In this document: in pieces, positions 19,538 to 29,199 of the stretch
How positions within the stretch are numbered: the first letter of the stretch is position 1
Layout of the letters: each line of letters starts with the position of its first letter
Assembly: GCA_951799405.1 (NCBI GenBank)
Contig: OX637339.1
Coordinates: forward strand, 3,472,001-3,536,000
From: Agapetus fuscipes
Taxonomy: Eukaryota; Arthropoda; Insecta; Trichoptera; Glossosomatidae
Direction: 5' to 3'
Length of the DNA stretch: 64,000 nucleotides
Translations under genes and position numbers: made by a program
The notes under the pieces: model-generated
Seen by the model: only the letters and a program-made list of their open reading frames with translations
Told to the model about the DNA's origin: nothing
The model's database searches: none

Positions 19538-22308
19538 ACACAAAACTATCTGAATTATCTATTAGTGCATCTTTAACTTCATATGATATATTGTTTTTTA
19601 CAGAAACCTGGTTGAATGAAGGTGTGCGTGACGGAGAGCTTGGTTTTGACCGTTACTGTGTGTATAGGAGAGATCGTGATCGTAAAGATAGTGGCAAGTC
19701 CAGGGGAGGAGGTGTTATGATCTGCGTTGCCAAAAGGTTCAGGTCCTGTATAATAAAATGTCTGAACACTTCATTGGAGCAAATATTTGTTAAAATCATT
19801 CTCCCGATTGGAATTTTAATTGTGGCTTGCGTATATATTCCGCCAGGTTCAGACTCTGAATCCTACTCCAATCATTGTAAAGATATGGAAAGAATCCGTT
19901 TTAAATATCCAGACGCTAAATTCTTGGTTGCTGGGGACTACAATTTGCCGGGCGCCGAATGGTGTGAGTGTGAGGCCAATGCGGTGATAGATGATGAGTG
20001 TACCGCCGAAATTAAAAACATGTCCTCGTTCCTTGGTTTGGTTCAGTGTAATCTGGTACGTAACAGTTTAAACCGATTACTGGACTTAATATTTACAGAT
20101 ATTGATGGTCTTAATGTTTCCACAGCCGCGGAGATCATCCTGCCGGCTGATGCCCATCACCCCCCATTAGAGATAGATTTTATTGTGAATTATGAAAGGG
20201 AGTCCTTGCCGGAAAGAATTACAAAAAACTTCAAAACTTGTGACTACGACGTCATAAATAACCATCTTAATGAGGTTGATTGGTCTTTCCTTGATACAAA
20301 TACCGACGTAAATGAAATTGTGTCACAATTTTACAACGTTATAAATAGTTCCGTTCACGATTTTGTGCCTATCAAACGGCCACCATGGGGGAACTACCCC
20401 AAATGGTTCACACGCGAACTTGTTGATAAGATTAGTTTGAAAAAAAGATTGCATGCCCAGTATAAGGCAACTGGGGACCCCAGTGACTACGAAGCATTCA
20501 GTAGGGTAAGAAAGGAGTGCCAGGTGCTTTCAGCAGCGCTAAAACGTGAATTTTATAGAAACATAGAGAGACAGTTACCAGGAACCTCCGTGAATTTGTA
20601 TAAACTTGCCAAATCTTTAAAAGACGATCATAGCGATTACCCGAAAATAATGTATTTCAATGACAGGTCTGCCAATAGCGTGAGTGATGTAGTGGACTTA
20701 TTTAGAAAATATTTCCTGTCAATCTACGAGGACGTTCTCATGGGTGTCAACACTCCGGCGCTCCCGCTGACTGATCGAGTTCATATCGCGCGTGTGATAT
20801 TTTCCGTGTCGGACGTGCAGCATGGTATTGATTCGCTGGATACTAATAAATCTGCAGGTCCTGATCAACTGCCGCCTGTTTTTATTAAGAATTGTTCAAA
20901 TGTTATGTGTTGGATTTTACAAAAAATATTTAATAAATCTATTGAATCGGGAATTTTTCCAACAGCTTGGAAATCTAGCAACATTATTCCAATTTTCAAA
21001 AAGGGAGATAAATCTGATGTCACTAGCTATCGCCCAATATGTATACAATCCTGCATACCGAAGTTGTTCGAATGTATTCTTCTCAGTAAGATTAAGAGTG
21101 ACTTAGCACTCGTTATATCGGACCAACAGCATGGTTTTATGCAAAACCGATCGACTTTGACAAACCTTTTGGAATTTCATTGTGATATCATGGATGCTTT
21201 TGTTACCAGGAGTCAGACGGACTGTGTATATACAGACTACTCCAAGGCGTTTGACCGCGTCTCCCATACAATATTATTGGCAAAGCTTCTTTCTCTTGGT
21301 ATTGATGGTGCACTCCTTGCGTGGTTTTCGAGCTATCTTGCTGAAAGGGAACTTAGGGTTTGTGTGTCGGGCGTTGTTTCATCTCCTTTTTTGGCGAAGA
21401 GCGGTGTGCCGCAGGGCTCACATCTCGGACCCATTTTGTTTAATATATTTGTCAATGATCTCCTGAGCGGGTTTGACGGGGTGAGATTTGTCATGTTTGC
21501 TGATGACTTGAAAATTTACAGAGTGGTTAACTGTATTGGTGACTGCGAGATATTACAAAGAAATATTGACGTGCTTTATGACTGGTGTGTGAAGAATGAT
21601 TTAACTTTAAACATAGAAAAATGTCAAGTAATGCGTTTCCACAAAATTAAGAATCCCACGGTGTACCCTTACTCGATTGATGGTACACAGCTTATGTCGG
21701 TTGCGCAAATCAAAGATTTGGGAGTATTGTTGGACGCGGGATTAACATTTGTACCACACATAAAGGCAACTGTGGATAGGGCACTCAGAACATTAGGATT
21801 TTCCTTACGACTGTGTGAAAAATTTTATAACGTGCACACCTTTATTTATATTTTTACAAGTTTGGTGAGGCCATTGCTGGAGTATAACTCCGTGTTGTGG
21901 TCTCCTCACTACCAGGTACATATACGTAGTATAGAAAAGGTACAAAACAAACTACTTCGCTTTATCAACTTCAAACTCGGAATACCCATCTCGGATATCA
22001 ATTATAACCAACTCCGAGAATCGTATAAACTTGCACCGCTCTCGGCTCGGAGAAGTGCTGCTGACATGGTTTTTCTATACAAACTCATTAATGGCTTGAC
22101 CGACGCGCCCCAACTCCTATCAAAAATTAATTTCCGTGTCCCAATAAGGAACACGCGTAACGTGGATACTTTTGATGTGGCAGACTGTGCCGTGAACTAC
22201 CAGTATTACTCGCCTTTTCAGCGACTGCCCAGGGAGGCGAACAAGCTGGAGGTTGATATTTTCTCCACGGGATTCTATACATTTAAAAAAATAATAAATA
22301 GTATGTAG
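19426..22308 (+). CDS. LINE C ORF2 endonuclease-reverse transcriptase, intact
   Basis: The frame is open from 19426 (after a TGA at 19423) to 22308. There is no ATG before the endonuclease domain: YYQNVRGVNTK (needed for the fold) is encoded at 19513-19545, inside the ORF1 overlap. Translation probably enters by -1 frameshift or reinitiation; a TTG at 19591 would lose this motif. Endonuclease: FFTETWLN, GGGVMICV, ACVYIPPGS, AGDYNLPGAEW, LLDLIFTD, DAHHPPLE. RT: WKSSNIIPIFKKGDKSD, SYRPICI, DCVYTDYSKAFDRVSH, GVPQGSHLGPILFN and catalytic FADD near 21499. Post-RT: DLGVLLDAGLTF, VRPLLEYNSVLWSP. CR1/Jockey-group signature. No internal stop. About 960 aa from the frameshift site. Confidence 0.85.
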   Translation, partial: GGADGEIFRFNSKDCKAPKKLTRRIGATAYYQNVRGVNTKLSELSISASLTSYDILFFTETWLNEGVRDGELGFDRYCVYRRDRDRKDSGKSRGGGVMICVAKRFRSCIIKCLNTSLEQIFVKIILPIGILIVACVYIPPGSDSESYSNHCKDMERIRFKYPDAKFLVAGDYNLPGAEWCECEANAVIDDECTAEIKNMSSFLGLVQCNLVRNSLNRLLDLIFTDIDGLNVSTAAEIILPADAHHPPLEIDFIVNYERESLPERITKNFKTCDYDVINNHLNEVDWSFLDTNTDVNEIVSQFYNVINSSVHDFVPIKRPPWGNYPKWFTRELVDKISLKKRLHAQYKATGDPSDYEAFSRVRKECQVLSAALKREFYRNIERQLPGTSVNLYKLAKSLKDDHSDYPKIMYFNDRSANSVSDVVDLFRKYFLSIYEDVLMGVNTPALPLTDRVHIARVIFSVSDVQHGIDSLDTNKSAGPDQLPPVFIKNCSNVMCWILQKIFNKSIESGIFPTAWKSSNIIPIFKKGDKSDVTSYRPICIQSCIPKLFECILLSKIKSDLALVISDQQHGFMQNRSTLTNLLEFHCDIMDAFVTRSQTDCVYTDYSKAFDRVSHTILLAKLLSLGIDGALLAWFSSYLAERELRVCVSGVVSSPFLAKSGVPQGSHLGPILFNIFVNDLLSGFDGVRFVMFADDLKIYRVVNCIGDCEILQRNIDVLYDWCVKNDLTLNIEKCQVMRFHKIKNPTVYPYSIDGTQLMSVAQIKDLGVLLDAGLTFVPHIKATVDRALRTLGFSLRLCEKFYNVHTFIYIFTSLVRPLLEYNSVLWSPHYQVHIRSIEKVQNKLLRFINFKLGIPISDINYNQLRESYKLAPLSARRSAADMVFLYKLINGLTDAPQLLSKINFRVPIRNTRNVDTFDVADCAVNYQYYSPFQRLPREANKLEVDIFSTGFYTFKKIINSM
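19480..19486 (+). promoter_or_regulatory. Candidate -1 frameshift slippery heptamer A AAA AAC
   Basis: Lies in the ORF1/ORF2 overlap with the correct phase: ORF1 codons are CGA AAA AAC, and a -1 slip continues AAA AAA CTT into the ORF2 frame, 27 nt before the YYQNVRG motif. A AAA AAC is a classical heptamer in retroviral and other frameshift signals. No downstream pseudoknot was identified by eye. Confidence 0.5.
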
Positions 22309-23002
22309 GTATCCGCATTTTGTCGGTCTCTCATCATCCATTCTTTCCGCAGGCCCAAGCCATCTCAACACATTTTTTTTTTTGTACCTTTAGTTTCACA
22401 TCTTCTTTCTTTCTTGCACAACACATTGTAAATTGTATGTTGTATTGCATTGTATAAAAAATTTTTTTTTATAAAAAAATCCTTGAAATTTTAAATGATC
22501 TTTTGTTTATTCTATTAATTTTAGCAAATTTTACACCTGATTTAGTATATTATATTTGTGACAACCCTGATCAAATAATGAAGATTTGTTGTTTATTACA
22601 ACAATTTTTGTATACAACAATTACTTACACTGGTTTATGGTTTTTGCATTATTATTTTTAAAGTTTATTGTTATTATTTTTAAATTGTTAGTTCTATTGC
22701 TTTATAACCATCGTATATTTACATCTTTGTATATTATTTATGTGTCATTTATTTGTGTTATATTTTAAGATATTAGTTTTATACCTATAGATACAGTACC
22801 TACTTATGTACCTACATATTTATATTTATCGCAATGTTGTAAAAGGCTATATAGCCGTTTATTCTTCTTAAATAAAAAATAAATATAATACCTACGTAAT
22901 AATATTTCTTATTTGTTCGGGTAAAAACTTGAATTCCATTTTTATTATAATATCATTAATAATATTATAATCTTAGAATTCGTGATTTTTTTCCTAATGC
23001 GT

Positions 23003-23083
23003 GCTAAAGATCGGTCCGTAGTCTAGTGGTTACGCTTCCAACTCATAATCGGAAGGTCGTAAGTTCAATTCCCGGTGGAGCAC
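23003..23083 (+). mobile_element. SINE S1 head, truncated
   Basis: CGGTCCGTAGTCTAGTGGTT, CGGAAGGTCGTAAG, TTCAATTCCCGGTGGAGCAC: A- and B-boxes intact. It ends where the S2 copy begins in opposite orientation. Confidence 0.75.
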
Positions 23084-23530
23084 AGAACGCAACTAAGCTA
23101 CACATATTGTGTAACTTCTTGCCTGCGTTGTCCCATGGGGCGATTCCGAGCCTTTTTATTTTTACAGGTAAGGGGACCAGATTTACACCAACCACTTCAG
23201 TTGAAGTGGGGGTTTTCCAGCTCCCGAGGGGGCTGGTTCTCATTTGTTGTGAAGTCTGAGTAAACCTTGAGATCGAACCCTTGCTCTCGGCATGGAATGC
23301 AAGCATTCTACCAATTGAGCTATCGAACTTTTTACGAGCTTGGTCGTCGTCGCTACAAAGCGCCAATTGTCAAGCAAGACCCAGTTGCTGTAAAGCTGGA
23401 TAGACCTTTGGTGACCGGTCATTGGTAAAGGTGTATGAATTTTTCAACCCAGCGAAGAGCAAATTTGAAAATATAAATGCAATATTTTTTGTGCTCCGCC
23501 GGGATTCGAACTCACAACCTTCCATTCAGG
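23084..23530 (-). mobile_element. Composite S1-S2 dimeric SINE
   Basis: In minus-strand sense: S1 (23530-23331) runs into S2 (23330-23084). S2 shows TCGATAGCTCAATTGG (A-box) and GGGTTCGATCTCAAGG (B-box) then the body to CTACACATATTGTGTAACTT. The S1/S2 junction (AAGCTCGTAAAAAG then TCGATAGCTC) is the same as at 42999-43010, arguing for one dimeric unit copied twice. Confidence 0.75.
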
Positions 23531-23790
23531 CCCATTGGGAGCTTGGAAACCTAAGTGGTTGACGCAAGGCCACCTCCACCACCGCCCTCTCTCTTGCCCA
23601 TTAGGAAAGGCCCTCTGCTGCCATTCCCTAATACGTGGTGTGATTGGCAAAAGTGAATTAAGTTTGTATAGCATAGGGGGTCAGCCTTAAATAGAAACCT
23701 ATATTTTGTCAACGAACTCAATGATCAGCTAAAATCATAAGCGACAATTCTCAAGCAAGACCCAGTTGGTGTAAGGCTGTGTTAAGGATG
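23531..23790. other. Mixed LINE/SINE scraps
   Basis: 23545-23640 has a minus-strand open frame without a sure motif. 23648-23702 resembles the start of the LINE A tail (GGGTCAGCC, AACCTATA). 23739-23785 is a short reverse S1 piece (AGCGACAATTCTCAAGC). Confidence 0.4.
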
Positions 23791-25064
23791 TGTTTTTAAA
23801 ATAGATTTATGAAGAGTAATGCATGAAACGAGATAGTAAAGTGTGTTTCGCCGGCTGCCGCAATATTATTAATTCCATTGGAATTCCTATTATTACTCTT
23901 TTCCATGGCTCGGAGTTTTTTTTATACATATATACTCATACATATATTGTTTATGCAGTATCATAATGATACATTAGCGGTTCGGTCGCCGTTTTATATT
24001 CCGTCCGCCATTGCAATCGGCAAAATACCCAAACGGGGAAGAAACCGCCATCTGTGCAAAAAATAAAACAGTACAAAAATATAAAATTAGCTGATTAAGT
24101 TAAACAAATGAAAAATTTACGAAAATAATTAAAAATATTTCTTTAATTTAATCACGATGTGATTTTTTTGGAAAATTACTCGGAGGAACTTAAAACGCGT
24201 ACGAAAAAAAATTACGTAAATACATTTTCAAAAAAATTAATAACTCAGTAACTAAGTAAATAATGAATTTTCGGAAATCCTGGTAATTTAGCTGAATACA
24301 TACTCTATCATTAAATTGAATATTTGGATTTGAAATATTAATAAAAGAAACGTGAGTTGCATTGGAAAATGAGCCTTTTTAAAATAGTTTTTTGCATATT
24401 TCCAGCTGATTGGAAGGCAAAAAAAAAAAAAAATATTTTCATTTCGTTTAAATATACAGGAAGACGACCATATATTTTTTTTTTTGAACAGCCAAAGTTG
24501 TTTTGGGTCTCAAATCCCCCTTAAATGCACAAACCATGTTTTTTCTGACCAAATTTGCGTGTAGAAGTTATGCGAAGGTCACACACATTACTGAGAGTGA
24601 AAAATTTGGCCGAGAATTGTGTGAATCTAAATATTAATTTTTGTTTAATATTGAAAATTACTTCGCGCAGCCGGGCAGTCTGCCCAATCGTGGTCCAGGC
24701 GTGGAGCAAATAAACACACACAAGATGGGCGCAGAATTAGAGCCAGAATTTTATATTAAAAATTAATTCAATCAGCAACTTATTGTGTGAGTTTGAAATT
24801 TATTTCGCTTAGAAATCAGGACACAGAACTCAGGGAATGTGAGTGTGTGTGAATTAAATCGCCACTTTAAAGGTAAAACTAAATAAGTGCTGATTCACTA
24901 TTTGAGAAATCGTGGATAAAACATTTTTTTGTGGTGAACTGATTATAAGGAAGTGCTCATGACAAACTTCTAACCTACAGGATTTTCACACTTTATTACT
25001 GTTTACTGTCGAAGATAATAAGATATAGGAAAAATGGATGCATTTATCTGAGAGACCCATGTTA
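23791..25064. other. Unassigned AT-rich sequence
   Basis: No ORF with a motif and no familiar repeat. A CpG-richer patch near 23990-24060 (TTCGGTCGCCG, CCGTCCGCC) is unexplained. Confidence 0.3.
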
Positions 25065-25365
25065 GCTTGTCAGTTGTAATATCGACTGCTCCAAGGAAGA
25101 AGGAAGTAACTACGAAATTGAGGTTTTTGACTTATTTCCATTTCTGAAGGTAACAAATTATTATCTTCATTCCAAGATGACAGCCGTGTCTTTATCTCTT
25201 TTAAATTCGTTAATAAATGAATGTAAAAAATATTTTAGGCATTGTTCTCCATGGAATAAATAACATTCAATCGGCTTTCCTGCAAAACTATATTTTTTGA
25301 CCTAGTGCTGTCTTCCTTGGAACAGTCGATATGTCAGTTATCCAGTTGTACTCTTTAGGTATCGA
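25065..25365. mobile_element. Inverted-repeat (MITE-like) element
   Basis: Left CAGTTGTAATATCGACTGC + TCCAAGGAAGA is mirrored by TCTTCCTTGGAACAGTCGAT + ATGTCAG at 25310-25340. About 45-bp imperfect arms around an AT-rich middle. Confidence 0.5.
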
Positions 25366-25466
25366 AATGAAATAATGTTCCTATTCTGTTAGAGGTAGCC
25401 AAAGCTTCTGCAGGGTATCAGAGGCTGCACTTTATATACTTGTAGGTATATCATTTCTGATTAGAT

Positions 25467-25643
25467 CCATCACATTATAATCTATGTTGCAAAGATATAT
25501 TACATTTTTATATTGTATGCACGAGCTTACAAATGCTCCGTGTGTGCGTGAACCCTGCAACTCTTGCCGACCTTCCCTGAAACATGAGTGACATTGGCAA
25601 AGTGTTTTTTTTTTTTGCAGCATGGGTGTCAGCCTCTCCGGTG
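25467..25643 (-). mobile_element. LINE A 3' end fragment
   Basis: Reverse; TATAATCTATGTTGCAAAG ... CTTGCCGACCTTCCCTGAAA ... GCATGGGTGTCAGCCTC. Internal deletion and a T-run. Confidence 0.65.
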
Positions 25644-25675
25644 TTTAGACTCATAATTCTAAATTAAAAACAATC

Positions 25676-25773
25676 GAAACTTGAAATCATTTCTGACGCC
25701 CTTGGTGTGGATCGAACCCTAGCCCTCTAGCATGTAACGCAAGCATTCTACCAACAGAACTATCGACTGGACT
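25676..25773 (-). mobile_element. SINE S2 head fragment
   Basis: Reverse head: GATCGAACCCTAGCCCTC (B-box side), GCATTCTACCAACAGAAC and TATCGAC (A-box side). Confidence 0.65.
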
Positions 25774-26155
25774 AATTGGGCGGAGTATTTTTTTTATAAA
25801 CAACGCATTTATTTTTTATAACAATAAGAAAAAAATCCCAGAAATGTGAAAAAAATGCGTAAACAAACAATTCGCTGAATTTCAATCTGACATCATCAAA
25901 TTATTTTTAGCGAATTTTCGCATAATTAGTTCAGCTATAAAAAAACAGCAAAATCAATTATAAATGTTAAACATTTTAGATTAGATATCAAACATTGCAA
26001 TTTATAGAAAATAACTCGGTTGATAATTAATTGATGAAACATTGATATGACATGCAATATGATGAAAAGTTGATAAGGCATATTGCCAACGTGTTTTAAA
26101 TTGTTTCAGAATTACATCACTGTACTTGCAGGTATATATTTTTACTAAAACAAGA
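25774..26155. other. Unassigned AT-rich sequence
   Basis: Nothing recognised. Confidence 0.3.
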
Positions 26156-26159
26156 AGTT

Positions 26160-26248
26160 GAGCCTCTTAATAGACTCTGTCGCCATTCCACTAGGGATGC
26201 CAGAGTCTCTGCAGAGTTGCTTCCATTTCTTTCTATCCTTGCATATTA
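26160..26248 (-). pseudogene. RTE-like LINE ORF, extreme C-terminus
   Basis: Minus strand reads CKDRKKWKQLCRDSGIPSGM, closely matching the end of LINE A/B polymerases (CKDRKKWRLIC). Its upstream part seems split off by the inverted-repeat element at 26249. Confidence 0.5.
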
Positions 26249-26476
26249 GTGGCGAAGGGTGCCATACAGGCCGGTTCCCATCGGCTTCCCTTTTAAATGA
26301 TGTAACAAAGTAGTTAAAAAATATAGGCACAAAGTAAAAAAAATACATTTAAAATCAAAGAAACAATACGTATTTTTTCCCCAATGCAACCATGCAGTCT
26401 ACTTTATTATCATTTCTGCCTCATTTTAAACGCGAAACCCATGGGAACCGGCTTGTATGGCACCCTTCGCCATTGT
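26249..26476. mobile_element. MITE with ~34-bp TIR (GGCGAAGGGTGCCATACA)
   Basis: Left end GGCGAAGGGTGCCATACAGG with CCGGTTCCCAT, right end ATGGGAACCGGCTTGTATGG with CACCCTTCGCC: inverted repeats with two mismatches. 228 bp, no coding. It sits beside the LINE C-terminal fragment. Confidence 0.65.
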
Positions 26477-26609
26477 TGCATACCTCTTTTTAAAAAAAAT
26501 CATCTTTCTTGTATTCAGTATTTCCCGATTGTTTAAAATTTCACTCATCTGATTAAGCAATACTTTCTCGGTATAAATTTCCGCTTTTTCATATACATTT
26601 CGTCTGTAT

Positions 26610-26959
26610 GTGCACTTTGACTTGCAGTATCCACATGGCTTGGAAACAAAAGGGCTCACTCAGTATAGCGCCAACAGACTGAGGACGTGCCAAAGAGCCA
26701 TTGAAAGGACGATGCTGGGAATCAGTCTCAGAGACAGGGTTCCAAACCAGGAGATCCGTGGACGCACTGGTGTCACTTTAAGTGGCGCTGGGCTGGTCAA
26801 GACCATGACAGGTGGCCGAAAAGTATCGTCCAGTGGTGACCCAGGATGTCCAAAGGGGGAGTGGGTAGACCCCAAAACTGAGGTGGCTGGACGACATCAA
26901 GAGAACTGCAGGCAGAGGATGGCTGAACACAGCAGCGGATATACAGAAATGGATTCCTG
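26610..26959 (+). pseudogene. RTE/BovB-like LINE ORF, C-terminal fragment
   Basis: Reads LRTCQRAIERTMLGISLRD, VPNQEIRGRTGV and so on, the C-terminal block of RTE-type LINEs (QRAMERxMLGxSLRDxxxNxxIRxRT). Frameshifted after GVTL. Its end (GGAGGAGGCCTACGTCCAGG) is found at 27184-27203, beyond an inserted LINE A tail. Confidence 0.65.
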
Positions 26960-27178
26960 GAATTCCTTGACTTGTAGGTTGGTATGAGGCTGATACAGTA
27001 AAAAATGGTTCACTTTGCCAATGTCACCCCTGTGTCAGGAAAGGTCGGATAAAGTTGTAGGGCTTATGGTGATATGAGGTTTGGATTTTATTTGTAAGTA
27101 CACATTTAGCATTTGTAAGCGCAAACTACACGTGTTTGTTTATATATCCTTGCAACTTAGATTATAGATAGATTATAG
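26960..27178 (+). mobile_element. LINE A 3' end copy inside an RTE fragment
   Basis: From TTCCTTGACTTGTAGG to AGATTATAGATAGATTATAG (ATTATAG subtype). Inserted just before the last codons of the RTE fragment. Confidence 0.75.
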
Positions 27179-27240
27179 AGAGTATTGGAGGAGGCCTACG
27201 TCCAGGAGTGGACTGATAAAGGCTAAGGAGGAAGAAGAAA
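27179..27240 (+). mobile_element. RTE-like LINE 3' terminus
   Basis: TTGGAGGAGGCCTACGTCCA then GAGTGGACTGATAAAGGCTA and a GGA/GAA-rich tail: the stereotyped 3' end of RTE-type insect LINEs, completing the 26610 fragment. Confidence 0.65.
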
Positions 27241-27544
27241 AAGATGTTTACATATTTAATACAAATTCCCTTCGCTAGATTGTTTTGATTTTTTTTTTGT
27301 AATGTAAATAAGAAAATCAAAAAACACTTGAAAGAAACGCTGTTTGTTCTGCTAAACCGAAAGAAAGGAACATGCCATGTGGAATGTCTAAGCGGCTTAC
27401 AAGAGACCGATATAATGGGAATTCGCTACAATCATTTCTACTTTGCAAATACATATCTACGCATTGACCTTTGAACAAAATACAGTAAAATTTCATTTGT
27501 TAGGGTTTGGTGGTTCACACTGTGAAAGTCCATTGTATTTGTTT
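27241..27544. other. Unassigned sequence
   Basis: Nothing recognised. Confidence 0.3.
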
Positions 27545-27665
27545 TTATAAAAAAAACACAGTTTAAATTCACTTTTTTCGTTGCTTCTGATGATGCCTTT
27601 TGAGGCGAAAACGTTAAAGCATATAAAACAAAAAGTGAATTGAAACTGTGTTTTTTTAAAAAAAA
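27545..27665 (+). mobile_element. Inverted-repeat element with best hammerhead-like core
   Basis: Shoulders AACACAGTTTAAATTCACTT and AAGTGAATTGAAACTGTGTT are inverted repeats flanking the ribozyme core at 27582-27621. Same architecture as at 40500-40680. Confidence 0.65.
27582..27621 (+). ncRNA. Hammerhead-like ribozyme
   Basis: TGCTT-CTGATGA-T-GCCT-TTTG-AGGC-GAAAACGTTA-AAGCA. Helix I is a perfect 5-bp TGCTT/AAGCA, helix II GCCT/AGGC, core boxes CTGATGA and GAAA intact, predicted cleavage after A27616. The AACGTT after GA is self-complementary, so a dimeric helix III is possible. One unpaired T between CTGATGA and helix II departs from the textbook core and recurs in sibling copies. Confidence 0.6.
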
Positions 27666-27884
27666 AAAAACAGTACAATTTCGTTTATTTTAAGTAAATT
27701 TAAAAAAAATGAAAACAAAAACATTGTTTAATTCAACTTACTTGAAAACAATGCTTTTTTTTCAATTTTTTTAAAATTCAAATGGAGTTCAACAAAGTTT
27801 CCACTGAAACATTTCATAAATTGAAATAAATATTTTAAGTATAGAACAACGAGCGGTTTTTACTGTTTTCACTAAATTTAATTA

Positions 27885-28195
27885 ACGCAACTAAGCTACA
27901 CATATATTGTAACTTCTTGCTGCGTTCTCTCCGAAAATGGGTCGCATATGGCGTATAAACCTATTTATTTATACAGGCCGGCCTTATACCAACCCCTTGA
28001 GTTGAAGTGAGGGTTTCCTAGCACCCGAGGCGGTTGGTTCTCATTTCTAGTGAAGGCTAAGTGAACTTAACCGGTATTTTATTTTGGGATTGAAATAAAC
28101 ACCGAAACGGGAAATTCTTTCTGTCACCCTCGGTGGGAATCGAACGTGAGCTGTCGGCATGGAATGCAAGAACTCTACCAACTGAGCTATCGATA
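27885..28195 (-). mobile_element. SINE S2, full length
   Basis: Reverse, ~310 bp: CGCAACTAAGCTACACATAT ... GAAACGGGAAATTC ... GGGAATCGAACGTGAGC (B-box side) ... CCAACTGAGCTATCGAT (A-box side). Confidence 0.85.
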
Positions 28196-28365
28196 TTGTA
28201 CGTCAAAAAATAACGTTTTTTATAGTTAACCTTGACGGTTGCCTGGAAACCATCGATCTAAATAAAATAAATTCTAGTTCTAACGTAATATTCATCTACT
28301 TCTTTGATGTTGATCGATGTTGTCATATTATGTACAATAACGGTGTTTACCTATACACGATCTAC

Positions 28366-28432
28366 TGGTGATTTGAGCCAAGCTACCTTTGGATACAGAT
28401 AGTGAAGATTCAACCGCTAGACTAGAACCGGT
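28366..28432 (-). mobile_element. tRNA-like SINE head, family S3
   Basis: Reverse: GGTGATTTGAGCC (B-box side) and CAACCGCTAGACTAGAACCGG (A-box side). Degenerate partner of the copy at 28579. Confidence 0.45.
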
Positions 28433-28578
28433 CATTATTTGTTGTTTTTAGTTAATGTACATCTATGGCACTTGTTAAAACATGAAAATGACATTATATA
28501 CTAACACGTCATTCACGCGAACAATCAATTTATCATGTGTTTTTTGGGGTTTGATGGCTTATCACTTTGTTTATATAC

Positions 28579-28643
28579 CGGTGATTCGAATCCAGTACTT
28601 TTTCACACACACTATGAAGCGTTGACCGCTAGACTAGAACCGG
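28579..28643 (-). mobile_element. tRNA-like SINE head, family S3
   Basis: Minus-strand sense: CCGGTTCTAGTCTAGCGGTC (A-box) and GGATTCGAATCACC (B-box) 30 nt apart, as in tRNA. Followed on the minus side by CACTTGTTAAAACAT/CACTTGTGAAAGCAC-like sequence shared with the 28366 copy. Confidence 0.55.
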
Positions 28644-28734
28644 ACATTATTTGCCAGTTTGAATTGATGACACTTGTGAAAGCACGCACAGATTCACACA
28701 CACGCACACCCACAATCACACCGCGATGTTGTTG

Positions 28735-29199
28735 TGTCTTGCTCCAATTCCGCGAGACCAACAAGTCGCCGCGTATAATTAGACATGGAGATTATGATTG
28801 TACAGGGAGACCAGGAGACGTCTTCCGCGGAGGAGGACCACACCACTACTGAGCCAGGATATCAGACGCGGCAGGGTTGCCGCTATCTGCACACAAAGAA
28901 GTCACGAGTTTTTGGAAAAACATGCTAATTGTAACAGTTGTTGAAACACCTGGAAAGGAATGGATGGGCCAAATTCCTGAAATAGCGAATGAATGGGATA
29001 TCCAGAGTCAAAATAAAAGGAGAGCTTGTATGAAGAAGGTTATGACTCTGGATGAAATGAAAGAAATATGTAAGGACAGAAAGAAATGGCGGTTGATCTG
29101 TTATTCTGGCAGCTACGGCTAGGGTTTCTCAAGTTTTACAATTTTTTTGTACATTTTTAAATTACAATTTCGTAATTTGTATTTTATTTTGATGTCTAT
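28735..29199 (+). pseudogene. LINE A copy, internally deleted, 3' UTR interrupted
   Basis: A 5' part with its own ATG (28785) encodes 47 residues ending KKSRVFG, aligning with the VFGTWNVR start of the LINE A endonuclease. It then jumps to the C-terminus (WMGQIPEIANEWDIQSQNKR to KDRKKWRLIC), so nearly all the ORF is missing. The UTR is cut at TCTAT (29195-29199) by LINE B and resumes at 32785. Confidence 0.75.

Larger units (their letters stand above)
18440..22890 (+). mobile_element. LINE C, two-ORF CR1/Jockey-type non-LTR retrotransposon
   Basis: Intact ORF1 (18791-19537) and ORF2 (from 19426 to 22308), then a ~570-nt AT-rich 3' UTR ending GCCGTTTATTCTTCTTAAAT followed by (A)n(T)A repeats near 22890. 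The 5' end is approximate; the G/C-richer GTTCGCGGTTCTCTCTGAC at about 18446 is my best guess for the start. No target duplication identified. Confidence 0.7.
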
